A DNA stretch of 64,000 bases from Kordia zhangzhouensis (GTDB lineage Bacteria; Bacteroidota; Bacteroidia; Flavobacteriales; Flavobacteriaceae), in the NCBI RefSeq assembly GCF_001005305.1, contig NZ_LBMH01000004.1, positions 62,001 through 126,000 on the forward strand, read 5' to 3'. The notes under the pieces are model-generated. The model ran no database searches. It was given only the letters and a program-made list of their open reading frames with translations, and was not told the DNA's origin. A program made the position numbers and the translations under genes. This document shows, piece after piece, positions 1 through 7,744 of the stretch. Each line of letters starts with the position of its first letter. Position 1 is the stretch's first letter.

Positions 1-1061
1 GGATATTTTTTATCATAATTCACTAAAAGAGAAACCACATAGCTGTAACTTAAAATTCCTTTTGATTGATTATTTGCCTTTAAAAACTGATCAAACGTAT
101 ATTTAAACAAAGGTTTCAACGGATTTTTATGTGCATTCCAAAAGGCACGCACTTCATCATAATTTTTTTGAATTCCTAAATTAAGTGTTTTTTGTAAACG
201 CTCATATTCTTTAGAATCTCTGTTGTGCACTTCTTTTAAACAATGCCAAACCATAAAGTTATATGCTCCGTATTGAAAATAAATATCTTCATTATATAAA
301 GCAGCCATGCACCCAATAAAATTGGCTTCATTTTCAGCAGAATATCCTATTTGATGCGCCTGTTCATGACAAGCTGTAACGGGAAATTTATACACAGGAA
401 TTTTTCTATTAATCTGTGCTTCATTTGTAAAAGGATTTAAATATCCGCTAAATCCCATTATGGTTAAAAAACGACTATACAAAGAGGTTTTTAAACTTGG
501 ATGTGTAAATGTAAATTGAGGTTGTTGCTCACTTAAATTGGTATATCCTGCTTGGGTTTTGGTAAAAATTTCACTCGTTTTATAAGGAATTTCAACCTTA
601 GTTGTGTCATTTTGAGTAATTTGAAGTTGTACAGTATTGGCTTTAGCAATGACTTTTTCTGTAAAGCTAACCAGTTCTTCGGTTGTATATTTTCTATCTA
701 ACTCTAACGATTTGTATAAAGGCAAACGATAATAATTCATGCCCCATAATAAATGAAAAGCAAAATATACAATAGTGATGACAATGTATGTATCCAGCGC
801 TATTCGTTTCCACTCTTTGCGGAACAAGCGATAATTTTTATAGATATACCGAATAATCAAAATTCCAGCAATGGTATAAAAAATGTCGCCAATCGAAAAA
901 GGAATCCAACCAAAAACAATCCGAAATGTTTTTGAAATGTAGGGATAAATTCCATTACTATAATATGTTTCTATAAATTCGGGATAGTAAGACAATATCT
1001 TTATCAAAATAAATTGAACAGGGAAAGATAAAGCAATTAGTAGTTTCGTCCTCTTGGTCAT
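1..1061 (-). CDS. DUF3810 family membrane metallopeptidase-like protein (3' end cut by the window)
   Basis: The minus-strand frame is open from an ATG at 1059-1061 to the window edge, so about 353 residues are visible and the C-terminus is missing. The N-terminus (MTKRTKLLIALSFPVQF) is hydrophobic, and two further membrane segments follow within the first 110 residues. A zinc-protease motif, HEQAHQ, lies in the sequence VTACHEQAHQIGYS, with a downstream acidic stretch (SAENEANF) that could supply the third ligand. This arrangement is that of the DUF3810 family of Bacteroidetes, whose substrate is unknown. It is transcribed away from pepD. The family call is good; the peptidase activity is inferred from the motif only. 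Confidence 0.85.
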   Translation of the reverse strand, partial: MTKRTKLLIALSFPVQFILIKILSYYPEFIETYYSNGIYPYISKTFRIVFGWIPFSIGDIFYTIAGILIIRYIYKNYRLFRKEWKRIALDTYIVITIVYFAFHLLWGMNYYRLPLYKSLELDRKYTTEELVSFTEKVIAKANTVQLQITQNDTTKVEIPYKTSEIFTKTQAGYTNLSEQQPQFTFTHPSLKTSLYSRFLTIMGFSGYLNPFTNEAQINRKIPVYKFPVTACHEQAHQIGYSAENEANFIGCMAALYNEDIYFQYGAYNFMVWHCLKEVHNRDSKEYERLQKTLNLGIQKNYDEVRAFWNAHKNPLKPLFKYTFDQFLKANNQSKGILSYSYVVSLLVNYDKKY

Positions 1062-1215
1062 AAAGCAATACATTTGTTCATCATTCGGGTAAATGATACG
1101 TAGCTAATATAAAAAAAACTATGTCACAATGTAGATTGAACGTGATATTTTTGACATAAAGATGCCTATTGAAAAACCTCTCTCTAGTAAAATAGGCAAT
1201 TTGGAATCAAACATT

Positions 1216-1223
1216 TACCTTTG
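1216..1223 (+). promoter_or_regulatory. -7 element of the pepD promoter
   Basis: TACCTTTG matches the Bacteroidetes -7 consensus TAnnTTTG and lies 33 bases before the pepD ATG. I see no convincing -33 TTTG at the usual spacing; the nearest TTTG, at 1200-1203, is too close. Confidence 0.5.
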
Positions 1224-1256
1224 TGACTCTAAAAACACAATCATAAATACTAAAGA

Positions 1257-2720
1257 ATGAGTCAAGACATACGAACGCTAGAACCTACAAAGCTTTGGAA
1301 TAATTTTGCTAATCTGAATGCAGTGCCTAGACCTTCAAAAAAAGAAGAGCGTGTTATCGCTTTTATGAAAAATTTTGGAGAAAATCTTGGGTTAGAAACT
1401 GTTGTTGATGAAATTGGAAATGTAATCATTAAAAAGCCAGCCACAGCAGGAATGGAAAATCGCAAACCAATTGTGATGCAATCACACTTGGATATGGTAC
1501 ATCAAAAAAATGCAGATACTGAATTCGATTTTGACAAGCAAGGAATCGATATGTTTGTGGATGGAGATTGGGTAAAAGCAAAAGGAACAACATTAGGAGC
1601 AGATAACGGACTTGGTGTTGCTACAATCATGGCGATTTTAGAAAGTGATGACATTCCTCATCCTGCGCTAGAAGCATTATTTACGATAGATGAAGAAACA
1701 GGCATGACAGGAGCAATGGGCTTAAAAGGAGGACTACTTTCAGGAGAGATTTTGTTGAATTTAGATACGGAAGAGGATGATGAAATTGGAATCGGTTGTG
1801 CTGGAGGAATAGATGTAACAGCTACACGTTCGTACCTTGTAGAAGATTTGCCAGAAAGTGTAATTGCATATTCTATAAAAATCAGTGGATTACAAGGAGG
1901 ACATAGTGGTATGGATATTCATAAAGGATTTGGAAATGCCAATGTACTCATGAATCGTTTGTTATTTGATGGTTTTGAAAATTTTGGATTGCGAATTGCA
2001 GAAATTGATGGAGGAAGTCTCCGAAATGCAATTCCAAGAGAAAGTATAGCTACAGTAGTGGTAGATAAAGTGCATCAAGAAGCTTTTGAATTTGAAACGC
2101 AAACATTGATTGATGCTATAAAGAAAGAGTATGTTTCCATTGAAGAAGAATTGGAAATAAAAGTAGAGGAAACTACAATGCCAAAAGGAGTAATGGAATT
2201 AGGGGTTCAAGAAGGAATTACACGTTCGTTATACGCCGCTCATAATGGAGTATATCGCATGAGTCCAGATATTGAAGAGTTGGTAGAAACATCTAACAAT
2301 ATTGCACGAGTACGTATCAAAGATGGTCAAATAAAAGTAGGTTGTTTAACTCGTTCTTCAATAGAAACAGGAAAAATGGATTTAGCTACTAAATTAAGAG
2401 CAGCATTCGAACTTTCGGGCTGTGAAGTAGAGTTTTCTGGTTCGTATCCTGGTTGGGCTCCAAACATGAATGCTTCAATTTTACCAGTAATGGTAAATTT
2501 ATATAAGGAATTAAATAATGGAGAAGAACCTCATGTAGCAGCTTGTCATGCAGGCTTAGAATGTGGTATTTTAGGAACTAATTATCCAGATATGGAAATG
2601 ATTAGCTTTGGGCCAAATATTCGAGGAGCACACTCACCAGATGAACGTGCTAGTATTTCTTCTACCCAAAAATATTGGAAATACGTGCTGGAAATTTTAA
2701 AGAACATTCCAAAGAAATAA
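1257..2720 (+). CDS. pepD: aminoacyl-histidine dipeptidase (M20 family, PepD)
   Basis: Cytosolic zinc dipeptidase of family M20 that cleaves Xaa-His and other dipeptides. The 487 residues match the usual PepD length. The metal-site motifs are visible in order: SHLDM (His77, Asp79), GADNGLG (Asp116) and DEETG (Glu146-Glu147, where the catalytic and metal-binding glutamates lie), followed by the lid/dimerisation region and a C-terminal CHAGLECG block that carries a further ligand. The ATG start follows a -7 box by 33 bases. It stands alone as a transcription unit, diverging from the DUF3810 gene and converging on the first precursor-peptide gene, with a shared terminator at 2729-2753. Confidence 0.95.
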   Translation: MSQDIRTLEPTKLWNNFANLNAVPRPSKKEERVIAFMKNFGENLGLETVVDEIGNVIIKKPATAGMENRKPIVMQSHLDMVHQKNADTEFDFDKQGIDMFVDGDWVKAKGTTLGADNGLGVATIMAILESDDIPHPALEALFTIDEETGMTGAMGLKGGLLSGEILLNLDTEEDDEIGIGCAGGIDVTATRSYLVEDLPESVIAYSIKISGLQGGHSGMDIHKGFGNANVLMNRLLFDGFENFGLRIAEIDGGSLRNAIPRESIATVVVDKVHQEAFEFETQTLIDAIKKEYVSIEEELEIKVEETTMPKGVMELGVQEGITRSLYAAHNGVYRMSPDIEELVETSNNIARVRIKDGQIKVGCLTRSSIETGKMDLATKLRAAFELSGCEVEFSGSYPGWAPNMNASILPVMVNLYKELNNGEEPHVAACHAGLECGILGTNYPDMEMISFGPNIRGAHSPDERASISSTQKYWKYVLEILKNIPKK

Positions 2721-2728
2721 TAAAACTA

Positions 2729-2753
2729 AAAAGCTCCCTTTTTGGGAGCTTTT
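2729..2753. terminator. bidirectional rho-independent terminator
   Basis: AAAAGCTCCC, loop TTTTT, GGGAGCTTTT, with a T run after it on the plus strand and an A run before it. It can end both pepD (plus) and the precursor peptide gene whose stop lies at 2758 (minus). Confidence 0.85.
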
Positions 2754-2757
2754 TTTA

Positions 2758-2982
2758 TTAACAGTTTAGCCAACTTCCGCCGCAGTCACCACAATTAGAA
2801 TATGATAAATTTGTAGTGTCTGGTTGTTGAGGAGGGATTGGGTCACAGCCTTGCTGACTGATACAACCTTTATCCATTGTCACCATTGTGAGTGTAGTTG
2901 GTGCGCCTCCATGTACTAATTTAGCTTCTAAAGCAGAAATTGTTTGTTTTTTTAAACCTAACGTTTTACGTTGTTTTTTCAT
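2758..2982 (-). CDS. GG-leader RiPP precursor peptide, class I lanthipeptide-like (copy 1)
   Basis: A 74-residue peptide. Residues 1-26 form a basic, helical leader (MKKQRKTLGLKKQTISALEA, then KLVHGG) ending in a double-glycine site at 25-26, as in leaders cut by C39 peptidase ABC transporters. The 48-residue core is rich in Thr/Ser near its start (APTTLTMVTM) and has five Cys, the last residue being Cys. This fits the Bacteroidetes class I lanthipeptide-like precursor families, where LanB-type enzymes would dehydrate Ser/Thr and Cys would close rings. Two relatives follow at 3168-3359 and 3465-3695 with the same leader plan. No modification or export gene is in the window, so the chemical class is inferred from leader and core alone. 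Confidence 0.8.
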   Translation of the reverse strand: MKKQRKTLGLKKQTISALEAKLVHGGAPTTLTMVTMDKGCISQQGCDPIPPQQPDTTNLSYSNCGDCGGSWLNC

Positions 2983-3007
2983 GAGATATGTATTTTTTGT
3001 TTCATTG

Positions 3008-3074
3008 CAAAGATGAAGCAGTCAATGAAACCTTAAAACAGGAAAAGAAATAAGAAAGTAACCGTGTTTTTCCT
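3008..3074 (-). promoter_or_regulatory. promoter and upstream box of precursor copy 1
   Basis: On the minus strand the -7 element is CATCTTTG (3008-3015). After an 18-base spacer comes TTTTA as the -33 element (3034-3038), and 24 bases further up the box AGGAAAAACACG (3063-3074). The two sister genes have the same three parts at nearly identical spacing. Confidence 0.7.
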
Positions 3075-3125
3075 TAAGAAATTTTACAAAGCATATTCAC
3101 CAGAATCTATTTAAAGAAAATTTAT

Positions 3126-3162
3126 AAAAAAAAGGCTGTCCAATATGTTGGACAGCTTTTTT
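3126..3162. terminator. bidirectional hairpin terminator between precursor copies 1 and 2
   Basis: GCTGTCCAA (3135-3143), loop TATG, TTGGACAGC (3148-3156), flanked by an A run on the left and a T run on the right. On the minus strand it lies just after the stop of precursor copy 2 (3168), so each precursor gene seems to be a separate transcript. Confidence 0.8.
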
Positions 3163-3167
3163 AATTT

Positions 3168-3359
3168 TTAACAACTTCTTAGTGTTAGTTTGATAGGTTC
3201 TTGTGGTTTGCAATCCAGATCTTTTTTGGATAAAATACACATGTTGAAAGGTTTCGTCCAACAATAAGCTGAATCTGCTCCACCTTTTACTCCGTTTTCG
3301 TTTTCAAACTTTACTAAATTGATTTTGTTCAAGTTTAATTTTTTGATTTGTTTTTTCAT
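3168..3359 (-). CDS. GG-leader RiPP precursor peptide (copy 2)
   Basis: A 63-residue peptide with leader MKKQIKKLNLNKINLVKFEN plus ENGVKGG, the double glycine being residues 26-27. The 36-residue core has four Cys and ends in Cys, as in the two sister peptides, but has fewer Ser/Thr. Leader features shared with the neighbours are the MKKQ start, alternating Leu/Lys pattern and GG end; the cores do not resemble each other. It has its own promoter and terminator. Lanthipeptide-like is the best guess; a disulphide-bonded or otherwise modified bacteriocin-like peptide remains possible. Confidence 0.75.
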   Translation of the reverse strand: MKKQIKKLNLNKINLVKFENENGVKGGADSAYCWTKPFNMCILSKKDLDCKPQEPIKLTLRSC

Positions 3360-3383
3360 AAAATGATATTTTTTGTTTCAATG

Positions 3384-3450
3384 CAAATATCATTCAGAGT
3401 ACAACATCTCAAAACAGGAAAAAATATGTAACTATCAGCGTGTTTTTCCT
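3384..3450 (-). promoter_or_regulatory. promoter and upstream box of precursor copy 2
   Basis: On the minus strand: -7 GATATTTG (3384-3391), 18-base spacer, -33 TTTTG (3410-3414), 24-base spacer, AGGAAAAACACG (3439-3450). The short leader region after the -7 element resembles that of copy 1 (ATGAAACAAAAAATA against TTGAAACAAAAAATA), pointing to duplication. Confidence 0.7.
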
Positions 3451-3464
3451 GAAAATAAACATAT

Positions 3465-3695
3465 TTAACAAATATATGTTGGAGGTTGAGTTGTTGGACA
3501 GCATACAGAAGCGGCTGTAATTATAGGACAATCAATAATAATTGATTCACAATTAACCTGAACAGAGATACACGTTGGACGAATGGTAACAATCGGAATT
3601 GTGAGAGTTGTTATAGCTCCACCTTGAACTTGTTTTTCTGAAAGAGAAGAAATTTTTTGTTTTCGAAGTTGTAATGAAATCTTTTGTTTTTTCAT
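3465..3695 (-). CDS. GG-leader RiPP precursor peptide (copy 3)
   Basis: A 76-residue peptide with leader MKKQKISLQLRKQKISSLSE plus KQVQGG (GG at 25-26) and a 50-residue core. The core begins AITTLTIPIVTI, close to APTTLTMVTM of copy 1, and contains six Cys including a CC pair and a terminal Cys, with many Thr, Ile and Pro. The Thr-rich core and Cys are what a class I lanthipeptide needs. First gene of the tandem set on the minus strand, with its own promoter. No LanB, LanC, C39 transporter or immunity gene is adjacent; such enzymes would have to be encoded elsewhere in the genome. Confidence 0.8.
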   Translation of the reverse strand: MKKQKISLQLRKQKISSLSEKQVQGGAITTLTIPIVTIRPTCISVQVNCESIIIDCPIITAASVCCPTTQPPTYIC

Positions 3696-3717
3696 GACAT
3701 TAAATTTTGGTTATACT

Positions 3718-3783
3718 CAAATATCAGAAGAGGTTCTGAAATAGAAAAGAGGCGAAATACGTTATTTATTCCGTGTTTTTCCT
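3718..3783 (-). promoter_or_regulatory. promoter and upstream box of precursor copy 3
   Basis: On the minus strand: -7 GATATTTG (3718-3725), 18-base spacer, TTTTC (3744-3748), 23-base spacer, AGGAAAAACACG (3772-3783). The -7 element equals that of copy 2 exactly. Confidence 0.7.
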
Positions 3784-3849
3784 GAAAAGAGATAAGGTTA
3801 AACAGTACTAACAATCATGATATAATACATTACAAAGATATTGATAAAA

Positions 3850-3877
3850 ATAAAGCCCTTTCAGAGAAGGGCTTTAT
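3850..3877 (-). terminator. terminator of the nrnA-gldI-PPIase operon
   Basis: Perfect inverted repeat ATAAAGCCCTT, loop TCAGAG, AAGGGCTTTAT, followed on the minus strand by a T-rich tract, 22 bases past the stop of the PPIase gene. Confidence 0.8.
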
Positions 3878-3899
3878 ACTTATAAGTACATGCATTATG

Positions 3900-5108
3900 T
3901 TATTCAGCAATATCTACAATTTCTAAATCGAAGATTAAGTTAGAATTTGGAGGAATTGGGCCATTAGGTCTTGAGCCATACCCTAAGAATGAAGGGATAA
4001 AAACTCTTGCTTTTTCACCAACTTCCATGCGTAATACGGCTTCTTTAAAACCAGGAACTAATTGCGCGCTTGTGTTGTACACAGAAGCGAAAGGCTTGTA
4101 TGCGCCACGATGATCAGCTACTTCATTATATATTTCTCCTTCTTGTGCAACTTCTTTGATATTAGTGTAAAAAAGTTTTCCGTTTTCCAAATAACCTGCG
4201 CAGGAAATATTTACACGATCAGTTGATTTTGGGGTAACACCAGAACCTTTTTTGGTTGTAATCATGACCATTCCTGTTGGTGATTCATAAAAATCATCTC
4301 CTAAATCTTTGTTCTTTTCTTTAAACTCTTTTGCAGAAAGTTTTGCTTGCTCTTTCTTCTCTTCCAATTGTTTGTCGATGATTGACTGGTGTCTTTCGGC
4401 TAATTTTGGCTCTAATTCTTCAAATACTTTCACAGCGTCAAATGCTTTGGCATCTTTTCCTTTACGGATGATGTTTACTTCTTGTAAAATCACATCTTCT
4501 TCAGGTTTGTTTCCCATACCAACTTTTACGTTCGAAATACTATCTTGAATATTGATTCCTTCTACCAATTGCCCAAAAACAGAGTGACAACTCACACCTC
4601 GTGGTTGTTCACAAGGTTTTATATTTCCATTTGCGTCAAAAGCATCCAAACTCGGATACGGAACTTCCGTAATAAAGAACTGACTTCCATTCGTGCCCAA
4701 TCCACCAGAATTTGCCATCGATAATACACCTGGCTTGTCATGTAGTAAGTTTACATCAAACTCACTCATAAAGCGGAAACCAGGGTTTCCACGTCCAGTT
4801 CCTGTTTGATCACCTGTTTGAATCATAAATTTGTCCATGACTCTATGGAATATAACACCATTATAATACGGTTTTCCTTTCAATGAGTCGGCTAGTTTAG
4901 GGTGTGTTCCTTCAGCTAGAGCGACAAAGTTAGCTACAGTAACCGGAACTTCTTTGTAAAATAGCTTGGCAAGCATCGTTCCTTTGCTAGTCTTAATTTC
5001 AGCATACAATCCATTTTCTAATTTGGAGTCTTGTGCGCTTGTGCAGGAAATAAAGGTTGTTGCAATAATAGCAACAAGCATAGTCATTTTTGTAAATAAT
5101 CCTTTCAT
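3900..5108 (-). CDS. two-domain peptidyl-prolyl isomerase lipoprotein (cyclophilin plus FKBP)
   Basis: A 402-residue exported foldase carrying two unrelated proline isomerase folds. The N-terminus (MKGLFTKMTMLVAIIATTF, then ISC) is a lipoprotein signal with Cys22. Residues about 33-215 form a cyclophilin domain with the FHRVMDKFMIQTGD and NGSQFFIT active-site blocks. A charged helical linker follows (about 230-275). Residues about 290-402 form an FKBP domain (VPGFKEAVLRM, GYGSRPNGPIPPNSNLIFDLE). It is the last gene of an operon, two bases after gldI. The expected place of action is the periplasmic side of a membrane, helping envelope proteins fold. Confidence 0.9.
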   Translation of the reverse strand: MKGLFTKMTMLVAIIATTFISCTSAQDSKLENGLYAEIKTSKGTMLAKLFYKEVPVTVANFVALAEGTHPKLADSLKGKPYYNGVIFHRVMDKFMIQTGDQTGTGRGNPGFRFMSEFDVNLLHDKPGVLSMANSGGLGTNGSQFFITEVPYPSLDAFDANGNIKPCEQPRGVSCHSVFGQLVEGINIQDSISNVKVGMGNKPEEDVILQEVNIIRKGKDAKAFDAVKVFEELEPKLAERHQSIIDKQLEEKKEQAKLSAKEFKEKNKDLGDDFYESPTGMVMITTKKGSGVTPKSTDRVNISCAGYLENGKLFYTNIKEVAQEGEIYNEVADHRGAYKPFASVYNTSAQLVPGFKEAVLRMEVGEKARVFIPSFLGYGSRPNGPIPPNSNLIFDLEIVDIAE

Positions 5109-5110
5109 GA

Positions 5111-5674
5111 TTAATTGTCTGTTTCTAAGTTTGAGTTATCTTTTTTAATATCTAATAAAGTGATTGTTGATCGAATTGGAACATTAGTTCCTATACGTTT
5201 GTTATCGCCGTGATATCCGTATGCTATGTGAGAAGGAAAAAGAAATGTAACTGTTTCCCCTTTTTTCATTAACTGTAATCCGTAGCGTAAACCAGCAATC
5301 GTTTGTTGCTTATCTACTACATATTCTTGAATGCCTAATTCTTCTTTTTCGTAAATAGAATTCCCTTCTATTTTAGAAATTGATAAAGAATAACTAAGTG
5401 TGTCACCAGGTTGTGGTATATAGTTTTCTTGCGAAGATTTTTCGTTGTAAAAGTACCAAAAACCATTCTGAGATGCTAGGTAAGTGTTTACAGAGTCATT
5501 CGAAATATAATTTTGAATCATTGCTTCTTCTTGAGCGATTAACGCTTTGTTTCGTTCAGCAGATTCTTTTAAAAAAGTACCAGAACGAACACTTACGGGT
5601 CTTCTAGCTTCTTTCTGAGCACAGGAAATAATCCCTAAGGATAACAAACTAAAAAGAGCAATTTTTCGTAACAT
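5111..5674 (-). CDS. gldI: gliding motility-associated FKBP-type peptidyl-prolyl isomerase lipoprotein GldI
   Basis: A 187-residue lipoprotein: signal MLRKIALFSLLSLGIISC with Cys18, then a charged helical spacer (SAERNKALIAQEEAMIQNYI) and an FKBP domain from about residue 85 (PGDTLSYSLSI, GLRYGLQLMKKGETVTFLFPS, AYGYHG). Length and layout match GldI of flavobacterial gliding machinery, which is thought to help fold the gliding and type IX secretion proteins. It sits between nrnA (4 bases upstream) and the two-domain PPIase (2 bases downstream), so the three are one operon. The name rests on family recall; other single-domain FKBP lipoproteins look similar. Confidence 0.82.
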   Translation of the reverse strand: MLRKIALFSLLSLGIISCAQKEARRPVSVRSGTFLKESAERNKALIAQEEAMIQNYISNDSVNTYLASQNGFWYFYNEKSSQENYIPQPGDTLSYSLSISKIEGNSIYEKEELGIQEYVVDKQQTIAGLRYGLQLMKKGETVTFLFPSHIAYGYHGDNKRIGTNVPIRSTITLLDIKKDNSNLETDN

Positions 5675-5678
5675 AAAA

Positions 5679-6692
5679 CTAATTTAATTCTTCTTTGTAA
5701 GTTTCTAAAAGTTGTTTGAATCGTGTAACCGTTTCCTCCATTGTAGCATCACTTCTTCCGCCAGCAGCATTTGTATGTCCGCCACCATCATAATGAGCAC
5801 GAGCAAATTCATTTACAGAAAAATCACCTTTAGAGCGCAATGAGATTTTTATATAAGGCTCTTGCATATTTTCAATAAAAATCACAGCAAATTTAATGCC
5901 TTTTAGTGATAATCCATAATTTACAAAACCTTCGGTATCTCCTTTTTTGAAATTGTAGAGAGAAAGTTCGTCTTTACTCAATGTAATATATACAGTACTA
6001 TATTCTTCAAGTACAGTCAAATTTTTTAAAGCACATCCTAAAAGTTGTAAGCGACTCAGGTTATTGGTGTCATATATAGCATTGTGAATCATTGCATTTT
6101 TAGCTCCTTTGTCTATTAAGTTAGCAATGATTCGGTGAGTTGTACTTGTGGTGGAAGGAAAACGAAAAGAGCCTGTGTCGGTCATAATTCCTGTATACAA
6201 ACACGAGGCAATTTCGCTATCAATTAATACTTCATCTCCTAAAAAGGCAATAAAATTATATACCATTTCGCAAGTAGAACTCATTTCGGTATCTGAGTAC
6301 ATAATTTTAGCATAAGAAGCTGGTTGTTGATGATGATCTATCATTACAAAAGTAGCTTCACTTTCGGAAACAGCAGCTTCCATGTCGCCAATTCGACTTA
6401 AATCATTAAAATCTAACGTAAAGATAACATTAGTATCTTTCAGTATTTCTGTAGCTTTTTCAGTTTCTGATTCAAACTTTATAATAGTACTTTCTCCAGG
6501 CATCCATTTTAAGAAATCAGGATAATCGTTAGGCGAAATAATTACAGCTTGATGAGCTTGCTTTTTCAAGTAATGCCAGAGAGCAAGCGTTGATCCAATA
6601 GCGTCGCCATCAGGATTTTTATGAGGAATAATAACAATATTCTTTGGTGTTTCTAGTAATTTTTGAACGCTTTCTATATCAGCTTTATTCAT
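5679..6692 (-). CDS. nrnA: DHH/DHHA1 family phosphoesterase (NrnA-like nanoRNase/pAp phosphatase)
   Basis: A 337-residue cytosolic protein. The N-terminal DHH domain shows the motifs IIPHKNPDGDAIGST (residues 21-35), a metal-binding Asp in FTLDFND, and the family signature DHH in MIDHHQQ. The C-terminal DHHA1 domain carries GGGHTNAAGG, which binds the substrate phosphate. Such proteins degrade 2-5 nucleotide RNAs and dephosphorylate 3'-phosphoadenosine 5'-phosphate. It is the first gene of the operon with gldI and the two-domain PPIase and diverges from ndk. Confidence 0.9.
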   Translation of the reverse strand: MNKADIESVQKLLETPKNIVIIPHKNPDGDAIGSTLALWHYLKKQAHQAVIISPNDYPDFLKWMPGESTIIKFESETEKATEILKDTNVIFTLDFNDLSRIGDMEAAVSESEATFVMIDHHQQPASYAKIMYSDTEMSSTCEMVYNFIAFLGDEVLIDSEIASCLYTGIMTDTGSFRFPSTTSTTHRIIANLIDKGAKNAMIHNAIYDTNNLSRLQLLGCALKNLTVLEEYSTVYITLSKDELSLYNFKKGDTEGFVNYGLSLKGIKFAVIFIENMQEPYIKISLRSKGDFSVNEFARAHYDGGGHTNAAGGRSDATMEETVTRFKQLLETYKEELN

Positions 6693-6776
6693 GAATATTA
6701 TGTTTGTTTCACACTAAAAAAGGAGCTTATTTTCAACACTTCCAATTTCATAGCCGGCTAATATAGTAAAATAGAG

Positions 6777-6806
6777 TTGTATATAAATTGTATTTGTGTA
6801 CTTTTG
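6777..6806 (+). promoter_or_regulatory. ndk promoter
   Basis: TTG at 6777-6779, a 19-base spacer, then TACTTTTG at 6799-6806, matching the Bacteroidetes -33/-7 plan. Transcription would start near 6812, downstream of the longer reading frame's first codon, which fixes the ndk start at 6869. Confidence 0.75.
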
Positions 6807-6868
6807 CACCGAAAATCGATAAGGATTTTTGTAAAATAAGAACTTATAATAAATTTATACATACCGTA

Positions 6869-7288
6869 ATGGCTGGAAAAAGAACTTTTACCATGATTAA
6901 GCCAGATGCTGTTGAAAATGGACACATCGGAGCTATTTTAGAAAAGATTACTGCTTCAGGATTTAATATTGTTGCAATGAAATTAACTCAATTGAGCAAA
7001 CGTGATGCAGAAGAATTTTATGCAATTCACAAAGAGCGTCCATTTTTTGGGGAATTGGTTGAATTTATGACAAGAGGTCCAATTGTAGCTGCAATTTTAG
7101 AAAAAGAAAATGCAGTTAGCGATTTTAGAACTTTAATTGGTGCAACGAATCCTGCGGAGGCAGCAGAAGGAACAATCAGAAATTTATATGCAACTTCTAT
7201 CGGAGAAAACGCTGTACACGGTTCTGATAGTGACGAAAACGCTGCTATTGAAGGTGCTTTCCATTTTGCAGGAAGAGAAATTTTCTAA
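6869..7288 (+). CDS. ndk: nucleoside diphosphate kinase
   Basis: Transfers the gamma phosphate of ATP to nucleoside diphosphates through a phospho-histidine. From the ATG at 6869 the product is 139 residues, the standard length, beginning [15 protein letters not shown]. The active-site histidine lies in NAVHGSDS and the nucleotide-site residues in TMIKPDA and RPFF. The open frame extends 27 codons upstream, but that part lies before the promoter (-7 at 6799-6806) and is not conserved. Single-gene transcript with a hairpin terminator after it. Confidence 0.97.
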   Translation: MAGKRTFTMIKPDAVENGHIGAILEKITASGFNIVAMKLTQLSKRDAEEFYAIHKERPFFGELVEFMTRGPIVAAILEKENAVSDFRTLIGATNPAEAAEGTIRNLYATSIGENAVHGSDSDENAAIEGAFHFAGREIF

Positions 7289-7314
7289 GGAAAAAATACT
7301 TTATCATACAAAAG

Positions 7315-7346
7315 AAGCTTCGGTCAGTTTGATTGAAGCTTTTTTG
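7315..7346 (+). terminator. ndk terminator
   Basis: AAGCTTC (7315-7321), 13-base loop, GAAGCTT (7335-7341) followed by a T run. Confidence 0.7.
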
Positions 7347-7441
7347 TTTTTAAAGGAGTTTAGATTGAAAACTATTTGGAGTTGTTAATTTTTACTTTTA
7401 CAGTTTTTGTGTGTCACACAAATGTTAATTAGGACTCAAAA

Positions 7442-7738
7442 TTATCTTAAGACTAAATTTTTAATTAACTCTTTTCCAAGACTTTCGTTTAACATTTTGA
7501 TTATTTTTTCCTTTCCATAACTCAACTCTTCTCTGTAGGCAGCAGATGAAAGAGAAACATATAATGTATCATTTTTTAAAACCACGTTGGTAGTATACGT
7601 ATTGATTCCATTTCCCATCAGTTTTTGCCACGCATCACGAGCATCAATTTTATCCAAACCATCTTCTAAATGGTGTTCGGTAACAAAATCTTTTAAAACT
7701 TCTCCTAAGCTTCTATGTTCAGTATGTCGTTGTTTCAA
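7442..7738 (-). CDS. DUF721 domain protein (DciA-like)
   Basis: A 98-residue protein with the DUF721 layout: short basic N-terminus, WQKLMGNGINTYT block, then a beta strand pair (NDTLYVSLSSAAYREELSYG) and a C-terminal helix. DUF721 proteins resemble DciA, the loader of the replicative helicase, and lie next to recF in many bacteria, as here (6 bases after recF). The helicase-loading role is inferred from the family and has to be treated as likely rather than shown. It would be co-transcribed with recF. Confidence 0.85.
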   Translation of the reverse strand: MKQRHTEHRSLGEVLKDFVTEHHLEDGLDKIDARDAWQKLMGNGINTYTTNVVLKNDTLYVSLSSAAYREELSYGKEKIIKMLNESLGKELIKNLVLR

Positions 7739-7744
7739 AATGAA

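Noticed and set aside
6788-6868. Upstream extension of ndk
   Set aside because: It starts before the promoter -7 element (6799-6806) and is not part of NDK; the ATG at 6869 is used.
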